NCBI RefSeq assembly: GCF_016862395.1
Contig: NZ_BOMW01000034.1
Coordinates: forward strand, 62,001 to 126,000
Length of the DNA stretch: 64,000 bases
Origin: Actinoplanes siamensis
Lineage (GTDB): Bacteria > Actinomycetota > Actinomycetes > Mycobacteriales > Micromonosporaceae
Direction: 5' to 3'
The position numbers and the translations under genes are program-made. This document shows positions 23,012 through 31,073 of the stretch, in pieces; the first letter of the stretch is position 1; every line of letters begins with the position of its first letter. A model generated the notes under the pieces. It had not been told where the DNA came from and ran no database searches. It saw only the letters and a list, made by a program, of their open reading frames with translations.

Positions 23012-23335
23012 ATGACGACGCCTGACGACCTGGAACGGCAGCACACGCTCACCACGGCTACGCGGCGTTACGACGACCTGCGGATGCGCGACGCGCTCGC
23101 CGCGATGAACCCGGACGACCACGGCAACGCCCTCTCCCCCGCGGAGAACCTGGAGATGCTGGCGCTCAGCGAAGTGGTGATCCGCAAGGCCGGCTACGGC
23201 CGGCAGGCCATGGTGCGGTCGGCCCGCGCGGCCGGCGCCTCGTGGGCCCAGATCGGGGCCGCGCTCGGCACCAGCAAGCAGGCCGCCTGGGAGGCGCACC
23301 AGCGCTGGCTCGACGACCAGGCCGGACCGGAATGA
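23012..23335 (+). CDS. Small helix-turn-helix protein
   Basis: This 107-residue protein has a C-terminal helix-turn-helix of the kind widespread in actinobacteria: a scanning helix RQAMVRSARAAGASWAQIG followed by AALGTSKQAAWEAHQRWL (about residues 63-101). The N-terminal half (RRYDDLRMRDALAAMNP) looks helical. No ligand domain was seen. GAAAGG ten bases upstream supports the ATG. The GTCAA repeats just upstream could be its own operator. Role unknown. Confidence 0.8.
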   Translation: MTTPDDLERQHTLTTATRRYDDLRMRDALAAMNPDDHGNALSPAENLEMLALSEVVIRKAGYGRQAMVRSARAAGASWAQIGAALGTSKQAAWEAHQRWLDDQAGPE

Positions 23336-23338
23336 ACC

Positions 23339-24148
23339 TCAGGCGCCGGTCGCGGCCGGACGGTCGGTATGGCTGTACTGCGACCACGAACCCGGATAGA
23401 GCCGGCCGGCGCCGAGACCGGCGTGCTCCATCGCGATCAGGTTGTGGCAGGCGGTCACACCCGAACCGCAGTACGAGATGACGTCCGCGCCCTCGGTCGC
23501 GCCCACCGCGGCGAACCGCTCCCGCAGCTCGGCGACCGGCAGGAAACGGCCGTCCGCCGTCACGTTGTCCCGGCAGGGCAGGTTGCGGGCGCCCGGGATG
23601 TGCCCGGCACGCGGGTCGACCGGCTCGGTGTCGCCGCGGAACCGGGGCGCGTCCCGGGCGTCGAGCACCACGTGACCGCCCTCGGCCGTCTCGGTGAGCG
23701 TGGCGAGCCGGCCGGCCGGCCAGGGGCGCGGGGTGAAGACCGCCGGCGGCGGGACCGGGACGCCGGTGGTGAGCTCACCGTCGTACACCAGTAATCCCCC
23801 GTCGAGCAGAGCGGCCTCGCGCCCGGCGGCGCGCAGCAACCAGATCAATCTCGCGGCGATGACGCCGCCGGCGTCGTCGTAGGCCACCACTGTCGTCGCG
23901 TCCCCGACGCCGGCGGCGGACATCGCCGCGGCGAACACCTCCGGATCCGGCAGCGGATGCCGGCCCTCGGCCGGCGACGCCGGGCCGGCCAGCGCGGTGT
24001 CCAGGTCGATGAAGACCGCGCCGGGCAGATGACCCTTCTCGTACGCGGCGCGGCCGGACCGCCCGTCGAGGTACCACCGGACGTCGGCCAGGAGAACCTC
24101 GCCGGCGTGGGCGCACAGCCAGTCCAGGTCCACCACGGGGTCGATCAT
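23339..24148 (-). CDS. Two-domain rhodanese sulfurtransferase
   Basis: The 269-residue product has tandem rhodanese domains, the N-terminal one inactive and the C-terminal one carrying the active-site loop YCGSGVTA. This matches thiosulfate or 3-mercaptopyruvate sulfurtransferases, which move sulfane sulfur to cyanide or thiols. The chosen ATG (MIDPVVDLDWLCAHAGE) has GAGAGGCGG upstream, and a longer frame adds 23 unlikely residues. It converges on the helix-turn-helix gene with a 3-base gap. The choice between donors cannot be made from the loop alone. Confidence 0.92.
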   Translation of the reverse strand: MIDPVVDLDWLCAHAGEVLLADVRWYLDGRSGRAAYEKGHLPGAVFIDLDTALAGPASPAEGRHPLPDPEVFAAAMSAAGVGDATTVVAYDDAGGVIAARLIWLLRAAGREAALLDGGLLVYDGELTTGVPVPPPAVFTPRPWPAGRLATLTETAEGGHVVLDARDAPRFRGDTEPVDPRAGHIPGARNLPCRDNVTADGRFLPVAELRERFAAVGATEGADVISYCGSGVTACHNLIAMEHAGLGAGRLYPGSWSQYSHTDRPAATGA

Positions 24149-24213
24149 CTTGCCGCCTCTCCCATCGCTTGCCTTACTTATCGGCCTGGTCCCGCCTGTC
24201 GGCCCCGTCGCCT

Positions 24214-24846
24214 TCACTCGCTGGAGAGGCCGAGGCGGACGCCGAAGCCGATCAGGACCGCGCCGGTCCCGGCGTCGACGGTACGCCGCACCGCCCGCCG
24301 GGCAAGGAACCCGCGCGCGGCCTGCGCGCCGGAAATGATCAGCGAGAACCAGAGCAGCGCCTCCAGGTCGTGCACCAGGGCGAGCAGCAGACCCACGCCG
24401 AGCGGGGACTCCCCGGCCGGGATGAACTGTGGAAGAACCGCCACGTAGAACGCGCCGACCTTGGGATTGAGCAGATTGGTGAACAGGCCCTTGCCGAAGG
24501 TGCTCAACCAGGTGGGCTCGGCGGTCACGGTGATCTCCGGGTTGCGGCCGTCCTTCCGCAGAGCCGAGACGATCATCCGTACGCCGAGATAGACCATGTA
24601 CGCCGCGCCGGCCACCCGCACCGCGGTGTAGGCGACGGTCGACGCCGTGAGCAGGGCCGACACGCCGACAGCGGCGGCCGCGCCCCAGATCAGCGCGCCC
24701 GTGTTCACGCCCAGGGCGGTGGCGAAGGCGGCGCGGCGGCCCATGGTCACCGCGGAGCGCAGGACCAGGGCGGTGTCCAGGCCCGGGGTGATGGTCAGGA
24801 GGGCGCCCAGCAGGGCGAAAGAGACGACGGCGTGAGTCAGGTCCAT
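24214..24846 (-). CDS. LysE/RhtB-family amino acid exporter
   Basis: This 210-residue membrane protein has the family N-terminus with the TPGLDTALVLRSAVTMGRRA motif (about residues 20-39) and GLFTNLLNPKVGAFYVAVLPQF (about residues 118-139). About six hydrophobic segments are visible. Family members export amino acids such as lysine, homoserine or threonine; the substrate here is unknown. It is followed 65 bases later by the rhodanese gene, so the two may be cotranscribed. Confidence 0.9.
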   Translation of the reverse strand: MDLTHAVVSFALLGALLTITPGLDTALVLRSAVTMGRRAAFATALGVNTGALIWGAAAAVGVSALLTASTVAYTAVRVAGAAYMVYLGVRMIVSALRKDGRNPEITVTAEPTWLSTFGKGLFTNLLNPKVGAFYVAVLPQFIPAGESPLGVGLLLALVHDLEALLWFSLIISGAQAARGFLARRAVRRTVDAGTGAVLIGFGVRLGLSSE

Positions 24847-24950
24847 ACGCTGTTATTAGCCGGTGGGGCGTACTTCAGACCAGAGTGTCCTTGGCCTCAC
24901 GCCGCACACCATCATCGATCTCACGCCAGTACGGGTCGGCTCGCTCCTGT

Positions 24951-24990
24951 CGACCTCACGCCTTGCGGGTCGACCTCACGCCTTGCGGGT
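24951..24990. repeat. Two-copy 20-bp tandem repeat
   Basis: CGACCTCACGCCTTGCGGGT is repeated exactly twice, with a diverged third copy at about 24917-24937. The second copy overlaps the stop codon of the small membrane protein, so slippage here would alter its C-terminus. Confidence 0.9.
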
Positions 24991-25269
24991 CGGCCCCCGA
25001 CCACCCCGCGGCCGGAACCGGACCAGGGCCACACCGACCAGGAACACCGCGACCAGTGCGGCGACCTGCCCCGCCAGCAGACCCGGCAGGTGCAGCCCGC
25101 CCACGTAGATCAGCAGGGCCAGCCCGAAGAGCAGGTGGTAGTACCCGGCGTCCCGCATCGACCGGAAGGAGCGGGCGATCAGGGCCGGCGCACGGCCCAG
25201 GACCAGCATGCGCACGCCGAAGACGAAGAGCGCGAGACCCAGCACGCCGCCCAGCACCTCGGAACTCAT
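24976..25269 (-). CDS. Small membrane protein of unknown function
   Basis: This 97-residue protein has three hydrophobic stretches, about residues 4-22, 40-62 and 64-84, between basic loops. It ends in a basic tail RFRPRGGRGPTRKA encoded partly by the tandem repeat. The ATG (MSSEVLGGVLG) is preferred over an upstream start because the upstream extension is Arg-rich and unlike a membrane protein N-terminus. No family was recognised. Confidence 0.65.
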   Translation of the reverse strand: MSSEVLGGVLGLALFVFGVRMLVLGRAPALIARSFRSMRDAGYYHLLFGLALLIYVGGLHLPGLLAGQVAALVAVFLVGVALVRFRPRGGRGPTRKA

Positions 25270-25628
25270 CGCCCCAGTGTGCGACCGGCCCAGGCGGCGT
25301 TCAGCCAGTTGTCGGTAATTCGTGTCCTGCGAGGCGCAGCGCCTCAAGCTGCGGTTCCGTGATCCTCGGACCCGTCCGGGCCGTCGCTGGGCCGGCGGAG
25401 GTCGGCTCACCTTCAGCTACGAGTTCGCCTCCACGGCAAGGGCGGGGGCACGTTGATGGCCATCGGACCCTCGTCTACTCGTTGAGACGACAACTTGACT
25501 TGTCAATACGATAAAGGAAGTTCGCGAGGGAACAGCGCCGACAGACAGCTACCCGACCCGGGCCGCCTCACCGTCAAGGACACCAGGCACATCGAAGCCT
25601 CGGCGCCGGCTCAGGACCGCCGGCATGG
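25270..25628. other. Gene-free stretch
   Basis: No credible gene, tRNA or strong hairpin was seen in these 359 bases. A TTGACTTGTCAATACGATAAA region near 25495-25515 contains -35- and -10-like hexamers, but no start codon with a real gene follows on the plus strand. Confidence 0.45.
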
Positions 25629-25925
25629 TCATAGATCGAGTCTCCGGAGGTCCGAGCGCGTAACCCACCTGTTGACCGCTCGGAGCTGTTGTTGGCGCAG
25701 CTCGATGAGGCGGGCGAGCTGGTCGAGGTCGACGGCGATCAGAGGAGGCTCACCCAAGCGGTCATGGACGGCGTAGAAGGAGCCCTCTGGCACTTCGACA
25801 TAGCGCACCCACCGCTTGCGAGGTGTGTGCAAGATCTGCCAACCCGGGTAGCGGCCCTCCAAGGCGAGCTGCGCCTGAAACCGGCCCTGTAGCTCTTGAC
25901 TATCCGGCCACGGGTCACCGGTCAT
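25629..25925 (-). CDS. Hypothetical protein, last gene of a three-gene minus-strand unit
   Basis: The 98-residue product (MTGDPWPDSQELQGRFQAQ) is rich in Arg, Leu and Trp and looks like a small mixed alpha/beta domain. GRYPGWQILHTPRKRWVRYVEV and LDQLARLIELRQQQ are its most ordered parts. No motif or family was recognised. It follows a second hypothetical gene after 61 bases. Together with the overlapping gene upstream this looks like a small accessory operon pointing away from the XRE regulator. Confidence 0.6.
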   Translation of the reverse strand: MTGDPWPDSQELQGRFQAQLALEGRYPGWQILHTPRKRWVRYVEVPEGSFYAVHDRLGEPPLIAVDLDQLARLIELRQQQLRAVNRWVTRSDLRRLDL

Positions 25926-25986
25926 CGCGAATCGCTCGGCGACACGCAGCGCCTACCCGTGACCTCGGCGATCGTCGAGGCCGCTG

Positions 25987-26238
25987 TCATTCCGACTCGC
26001 CGCTCGCGCTCAGAATCCGCTGGATCGCTTCCAAACGGGTGAACTGACCGAGCGGCGTGCCGGGAGTCAGCGGCCCGGTCCGCAGGTAGGCCCGCCACTT
26101 GTCGGCCCGGCCGTACATCCAGCCCAGGACTACACCTTTGTACGTCACAGCCACTCCACCGAGTGATGTCCGGGAGAGCGCGACGCCGGAAGGAATGTCC
26201 GGCGATGCGGGGACCTCATCGCCCGCCAGCCGGCTCAC
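25987..26238 (-). CDS. Hypothetical protein overlapping its upstream neighbour
   Basis: The 83-residue product starts with GTG, which overlaps the TGA of the preceding gene (GTGA). A single compact domain is suggested by GVALSRTSLGGVAVTYKGVVLGWMYGRADKWRAYLRTG. No family was recognised. The overlap is the strongest evidence that both are real, translationally coupled genes. Confidence 0.6.
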   Translation of the reverse strand: MSRLAGDEVPASPDIPSGVALSRTSLGGVAVTYKGVVLGWMYGRADKWRAYLRTGPLTPGTPLGQFTRLEAIQRILSASGESE

Positions 26239-26474
26239 GCGATCCGCCGCTCGGGCTCACCGGACCGAACGCGGGCGCGATACTCCTGCGCCGGCGTAAG
26301 GTTCCCAGCCCGACCTACCTGCGGCATCGCCCTAGTAGGCGCAGCCCATCCCGGCATGTTCGGCTGGGGCCGGCTCCGAATGGCCGCCAACGTCAACTCC
26401 AGACACGGCCACGGCAGACCGCAGGTACACCGCGCCCGACGGAGCCACCTCCGCTTAGCTTGCCTGTGCCGCAT
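26235..26474 (-). CDS. Hypothetical Arg/Cys-containing small protein
   Basis: The proposed 79-residue product starts MRHRQAKRRWLRRARC, with TGGGAG seven bases upstream, and contains a CTCGLPWPC cluster (about residues 17-25) that could bind a metal. Its frame stays open far upstream, so a longer protein starting as far back as 26723 is possible, but that extension has atypical composition. It ends in a GTGA overlap with the next gene. Function unknown. Confidence 0.5.
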   Translation of the reverse strand: MRHRQAKRRWLRRARCTCGLPWPCLELTLAAIRSRPQPNMPGWAAPTRAMPQVGRAGNLTPAQEYRARVRSGEPERRIA

Positions 26475-26821
26475 CTCGACTCCCAGCCGATCGATCAACA
26501 GGACAGCCACCACCACGGGCCAGCACGGACCCACCGGCAACGAGCAGCGGCAGAACGGCGATTCCTCGGGCAGCGCGGTCGGCCACGCCGGTTCCCGATC
26601 AGGCGGCCCGTCGCGGTCGCCTCGGCGAGCAGTCAGGGCAAGCACGCCGCACGAGCCGCACGACGGACTCGCCAACTCGCAAGGAACGACGCTGCGACGC
26701 CAACCGCCAGTTGCGTCCTTCACACGACCGGCACGCCCCCGAGGAATTCGCCATGTGCTGATCGTGGTCGCGCGACAGCGTCTAACCCATCACACGCGGT
26801 AGTCCATCAAGGAGTAACTTC
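26475..26821. other. Intergenic region between the hypothetical operon and the XRE gene
   Basis: No clear gene was seen. Divergent promoters for the minus-strand hypothetical unit and the plus-strand regulator are expected here. The frames that cross it are low-complexity readings of G+C-rich DNA. Confidence 0.4.
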
Positions 26822-26871
26822 TATCCGGCAACCGGATATCAGGCCACGGGCCGCTATCCGGTATGCGGATA
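26822..26871 (+). promoter_or_regulatory. Twin 17-bp palindromes upstream of the XRE regulator
   Basis: TATCCGG-CAA-CCGGATA (26822-26838) is a perfect palindrome. TATCCG-GTATG-CGGATA (26855-26871) is a second site with the same outer half-sites. Their starts are 33 bases apart, about three helical turns, so two dimers would bind the same DNA face. They end 26 bases before the regulator start codon, suggesting autoregulation. Confidence 0.7.
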
Positions 26872-26897
26872 CACCCGAGCGACCAGGGGAGGCGCCC

Positions 26898-27827
26898 TTG
26901 AGCACGCGGGCAGCGACAACGTTCGCCGTACCGGAGCATCTATGGGAAACGGACGGGATGCTCGACGCCTTGGCCGCTCGCGACATCGCTCAGGTGTTTC
27001 GCCTGATCCAGCGCGAGACCCGGGTCAGCCAGACCCACCTTGGCGTCGCCACCGGCCTCAGCCAGGCCCAGGTCAGCGAGATCATCGGCGGAGGCCGCCG
27101 GGTCAGCAGCATCGACGTCCTGACCAGGATCTCCACCGGGTTGTGCATGCCCAGCGAGGCCCGCGTGGTGCTGCTGCTCGGCGACCGCAGCCACGGCATC
27201 GCGCCCACCACGACACCATCCGGCGACGTGATAGCGGCCCAGCCCGCGCCGTATGCACAGGCCCTCGCTGAGGAAGCCCAGGCCGAGCGGTACGCCGACG
27301 TGGAAGCGGTCTACCCCAGCCGGTCGGAGTTCACCTCCAAGATGCCGCCGCACGCCCTGTTCGACTGCGCCACCGACATCCGCGCCGTCGGGCTATCCCT
27401 CAACCTGATCTGCCAGCAGTACGCCGACAGCCAGCTCGCCCAGCTCGTCGCGAACGGCGCCCGCCTCCGCCTGTTGTTCCTCGATCCGGCCGGCGGCGCG
27501 ATGCGTCAGCGCGAGATCGAGGAAGACATGACCGCGGGCAATCTCGGCGCCCTCACGACGCTCAACCTGCAAGGCCTGCTCCGCGTCCGCGACCGACTCC
27601 CGGCCGACATTCGGGACCGCATCGAGGTAGCGACCTACGACCAGACCATCCGTGTCAACATCACCTTGATCAACGACTCGCTCTGCATCGCGCAGCAGTA
27701 CCTACCGCACGCCCGAGGCGTCGAGTCGCCGACGATGGTGATCCGGAAGCGGTGGCCGGCCGCAGGGCTGTACCACGTATTCGAGCGCACCTTTGACGAG
27801 CTTTGGAGCGGTGGCCAGCCCCGATGA
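26898..27827 (+). CDS. XRE-family regulator with C-terminal DUF5919-like domain
   Basis: The 309-residue protein begins with TTG (MSTRAATTFAVPEHLWE); GGGGAGG lies five bases upstream, better than any later start. The helix-turn-helix is at about residues 30-85 (RVSQTHLGVATGLSQAQVSEIIGGGR). The C-terminal half (FDCATDIRAVGLSLNLICQQYADSQLAQLV onward, about residues 155-305) resembles DUF5919, a sensor-like domain paired with XRE regulators in actinobacteria. The stop overlaps the start of the next gene (ATGA), and two matching palindromes lie upstream. Confidence 0.85.
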   Translation: MSTRAATTFAVPEHLWETDGMLDALAARDIAQVFRLIQRETRVSQTHLGVATGLSQAQVSEIIGGGRRVSSIDVLTRISTGLCMPSEARVVLLLGDRSHGIAPTTTPSGDVIAAQPAPYAQALAEEAQAERYADVEAVYPSRSEFTSKMPPHALFDCATDIRAVGLSLNLICQQYADSQLAQLVANGARLRLLFLDPAGGAMRQREIEEDMTAGNLGALTTLNLQGLLRVRDRLPADIRDRIEVATYDQTIRVNITLINDSLCIAQQYLPHARGVESPTMVIRKRWPAAGLYHVFERTFDELWSGGQPR

Positions 27828-28651
27828 CCGACTACGCCGGCCTACTCCCGATCGCCCACCAGGCCGTCGACCTGGCCCGCGACATCATGCGCACCATGCA
27901 GCCCGGCGCCCTGACGGCCAAGGGCGACCGCGACATGGCTTCTGAGGTCGACTACGCCATCGAAGAGCAGGTGCGGGCCTTCCTGGCCGAGCAGACCCCG
28001 GACATCGGTTTCCTCGGTGAAGAGAACGGCACCACGGGAACCTCGGACGGTCTGATGTGGGCGCTTGATCCCGTCGATGGCACCGTCAACTTCGTCCACG
28101 GCTCACCGCTGTGCGCCATCTCGCTGGGCCTAATTGCCGACAACCAGGCCGTGCTTGGCGTTATCGACTTGCCTTTTCTTGGCTCTCGTTACTCCGCGGC
28201 GGAGGGCAGCGGTGCCGAGGCCAACGGCAAGCCCATCAAAGCCACCACGACCAGGGCGGTCGGCGAAGCCGTTGTAGCCATCGGCGACTACGCCGTAGGC
28301 GAGGACTCCGAAGAGAAGAACCTAGACAGGTTCGCCCTGACTCAGAGACTCGCCACCACCATGCAGCGTGTCCGTATGCACGGCTCCGCCGCTATCGACC
28401 TCGCCTGGCTCGCTGAGGGAAGGGTCGATGCAGTGGTGATGCTTGCCAACAAGCCGTGGGACACCGCAGCTGGCGTCATCATCGCTCGGGAAGCCGGCGC
28501 AGTGGTTGCCGACCGCGATGGGTCACCCCACAGCATCGGATCAACCGCGACCATCGCAACCAACGGGGGATTGCTTCCCTCGCTTCTTGACCTCGTCAGT
28601 GAACCGGTCCGCAGTCATCACGAAGCGAAAACCCACGCGGCTACTCCCTAA
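27824..28651 (+). CDS. Inositol monophosphatase-family phosphatase
   Basis: The 275-residue enzyme has the family's metal sites: EEN (GFLGEENG), DPVDGTVNF and the C-terminal WDTAAGVIIAREAGA. Family members hydrolyse inositol phosphates, histidinol phosphate, fructose-1,6-bisphosphate or 3'-phosphoadenosine phosphates; the substrate is not determined here. The ATGA overlap with the XRE/DUF5919 gene implies coupled translation, so the regulator probably senses something related to this enzyme's substrate or product. Confidence 0.9.
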   Translation: MTDYAGLLPIAHQAVDLARDIMRTMQPGALTAKGDRDMASEVDYAIEEQVRAFLAEQTPDIGFLGEENGTTGTSDGLMWALDPVDGTVNFVHGSPLCAISLGLIADNQAVLGVIDLPFLGSRYSAAEGSGAEANGKPIKATTTRAVGEAVVAIGDYAVGEDSEEKNLDRFALTQRLATTMQRVRMHGSAAIDLAWLAEGRVDAVVMLANKPWDTAAGVIIAREAGAVVADRDGSPHSIGSTATIATNGGLLPSLLDLVSEPVRSHHEAKTHAATP

Positions 28652-28767
28652 CCGAGTTGCCGCGTCCAGGCGGTGGCCCGGCATGGCCATGCCCGGTGAC
28701 CGGAACGACTCCACTCGGACTGCGGTGATGCCTTTGCACCGCTCAGGAGGCGTTCACCAAGGTCTCG

Positions 28768-30603
28768 TTAGTGTTCACCAATGAACAGTTGCGGTACATG
28801 CGCGCGCTCCGGATCGCCGAAAAGCTTGCGAAGATTTGCACGATCCTCTGCGGGGCCAATCAAATCCGCACGTTCAATCTTTGCCTTCCGCAATGTCCAT
28901 GCGAAATATAGGAACCTTTGATACTCTCGCTCACGCCCGGGCTTATCAAAGTCAAACCAGCTAACAATAGTCCCCATAAGCACGGCGAGAGATGTCGAAC
29001 GGTGCCCGACTACGGCTACCGCCTCTTTAGCAAGTAGGAGTGCCATCCAGTTAAGCGCATTCCCTCTTCCGGTATGCAGATAGTCCTCTATCCGCTTGTC
29101 CGGAAGCTGAAGTTCCGCCAGAAGTTCGCGGGCGCCAAACCACTTTCCGCCTGCTCGAAAATGGGCGAGTTCTCCTAGGGCTCGGTTGAGGGCGGAAAGC
29201 CGGCGAAGCCCTGCCTCCTCAAGCCAGTCGCGCGGCATGGTGGATGCGGACTCCTCCAGATACCTTGCCTTTTCTGGCTTCATCCTCCACGTGCGAACGC
29301 GAGCAGTCTGTTCGAGCACAATTCGCAGCATGGACATGGCGCGATCATCATCCTCAAGCCATAGCCAGTATGCCGATCTTAATGCTGATGCTGCGAGGGC
29401 AAGGCTCGTGGAAATCTCGCCACTTTCCCACTGGCTAGCGATAGAAGCCATCTCTGACGAGATGATGTAGTGGTTCTCTCGATGAAGCAAATAATCCAGG
29501 TTAAGCTTTCCCCAACGCACCTTTTCGCGCTTCAATGCTTCGACTGCGCCGAAAGCGGCACGTGCCCTAGTTTCAATGAAGCAGATATCAAGTAGCTCGC
29601 CATCGTTGTAAAGGCGACCTGCGGGACGTTCTCCTCCGAGGATAGCGTCGACGATATGCTGTGCCGTTGCAAGATTTCTTAAGACTTCGGGTCTCAAACC
29701 AGTATGCGGCACCAGCGGATAGATCGAGTATCGCGGCGGAGGATTCTGACCCGCCGGAATGCCGTGAGGCAATAGATCGATAGAGCGCTCGATTCGTAGC
29801 TTTCCGGATTCATGCGCATGAGATGCCACGCACACACGGAGCCATGTGATAACGAGTGCGCATGCTTCCGCGATAAGCCGATAGGCTCCGCTCACCTCTG
29901 CGTGCGTGAACCCTTCGGGCGCTAGCAATTGGCGTGCATCCCACGCCAGCGCCTGAGGGTACAAGCGTCCATGCAAGAACTCACTCAGGTCAGAAAAGAG
30001 TCGAGCTGGCGATCGGGTCGAGATGAAATCAGGGTAAGTCCCCGAACTCGTCTTAGATGGCATTCTCCAGGCCCGCGCCGGTGCGATGCTCCAAACGCGT
30101 GCGATAAATTGTGCTCGATCCTCGCCAGCTTTCTGGTGCTTTCCTGAGTTGAATGCAAGATTTTCGGTCCACCGCTCAATCTGCTGACGAATCAACATTG
30201 CCGCGCCGACAAGCTGCCCGGCGTAGGCGAGTCTGGCGGTTGCCATCACGCTGTCAATTCCCCATGCAAGATGTTCCGCCCACGTGGCCCCCATATCGGC
30301 AGGCATTCGGTCACGCGAGCCTCCCAATCGGCGAATCGCGAGACGCAAGCTTGCAGCTGGCCCGATAGCGGCTCGGAGGACTACAAATCCGTTTGAGTTC
30401 AGCTGCGGCAGCGTCATCATCCGCATATTGTGTCGCGCGACGAGCGCGACCTTTACCTCTGTCGCATTAGGCAACTTTTCATATGCATCGATCGTTGGCG
30501 GAACCTGGCGTCCCCGAGCATCCGCCAGTCCGGATTCAATAACTTCCTTATATTGCATACGGATCCTTCGTCGCGCCGCTCGCCTTCGACTCGCCCGCCC
30601 CAT
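28768..30603 (-). CDS. Large helical hypothetical protein in an A+T-richer island
   Basis: The 611 residues begin with a very basic stretch (MGRASRRRAARRRIR). An alternative ATG 15 codons in (MQYKEVIESG) has an even better AAGGA site. The rest is almost wholly helical, without signal or membrane segment. Two parts look like repeats of one another: LIRQQIERWTENLAF to LSEFLHGR (about residues 138-225) and LRIVLEQTARVRTW to LGELAHFR (about residues 430-495). Both resemble the DUF5677/HEPN-like style of helical domain, but this is inference. Codon use and base composition differ from flanking genes, suggesting transfer. Confidence 0.8.
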   Translation of the reverse strand: MGRASRRRAARRRIRMQYKEVIESGLADARGRQVPPTIDAYEKLPNATEVKVALVARHNMRMMTLPQLNSNGFVVLRAAIGPAASLRLAIRRLGGSRDRMPADMGATWAEHLAWGIDSVMATARLAYAGQLVGAAMLIRQQIERWTENLAFNSGKHQKAGEDRAQFIARVWSIAPARAWRMPSKTSSGTYPDFISTRSPARLFSDLSEFLHGRLYPQALAWDARQLLAPEGFTHAEVSGAYRLIAEACALVITWLRVCVASHAHESGKLRIERSIDLLPHGIPAGQNPPPRYSIYPLVPHTGLRPEVLRNLATAQHIVDAILGGERPAGRLYNDGELLDICFIETRARAAFGAVEALKREKVRWGKLNLDYLLHRENHYIISSEMASIASQWESGEISTSLALAASALRSAYWLWLEDDDRAMSMLRIVLEQTARVRTWRMKPEKARYLEESASTMPRDWLEEAGLRRLSALNRALGELAHFRAGGKWFGARELLAELQLPDKRIEDYLHTGRGNALNWMALLLAKEAVAVVGHRSTSLAVLMGTIVSWFDFDKPGREREYQRFLYFAWTLRKAKIERADLIGPAEDRANLRKLFGDPERAHVPQLFIGEH

Positions 30604-30627
30604 CTTTTTTTACCTCTCATGTAAAGT

Positions 30628-30643
30628 CATGCAATAGTGCATG
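30628..30643 (-). promoter_or_regulatory. Palindrome upstream of the large helical protein gene
   Basis: CATGCA-ATAG-TGCATG is a perfect 16-bp palindrome 25 bases before the gene's first ATG. Its minus-strand TTGCAT could double as a -35 element, so it may be an operator. Confidence 0.4.
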
Positions 30644-31073
30644 TGAGGCGAGGAAAGTTGCAAGTGTTTTCAATCGCCGAGGGCTCCGCAAGCAGCCAAA
30701 TGTGACTAGATCGGGGCAAGAGCAAAGTTCGTAAGTTGGAGCTGCTCGACGCGGAGGCCGCGGAGGACCGTTGCTTGCTTGAAGGTCAAGTAACCGACTC
30801 CGGCAATTTGATGACGATCATTTCCCAATATATGGGAGTTGCGCACGGGATGACCGCACTCCTGGCGACAGCATGGGTCTAGCCCCATCTGATGCTTGAC
30901 GTTTCCGACCCAGGTGATCCTTCACGGGTGATCTATGACAAGCACGGCGGACGTCACACCGCGTGATCCAGGCGTGCAACTCCGGTCGTTGGCTCATGCT
31001 GAGATCGGTGTAGGTCACTTGGATTCGAGCAAAATTATTGGGGTGAATGCGCTCCTGCAAGCGACGGGGGCGG
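30644..31073. other. Gene-free stretch within the accessory island
   Basis: About 430 bases of moderate base composition. Short frames on both strands have no ribosome binding sites or recognisable motifs. This may be a decayed gene, but nothing identifies it. Confidence 0.4.
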
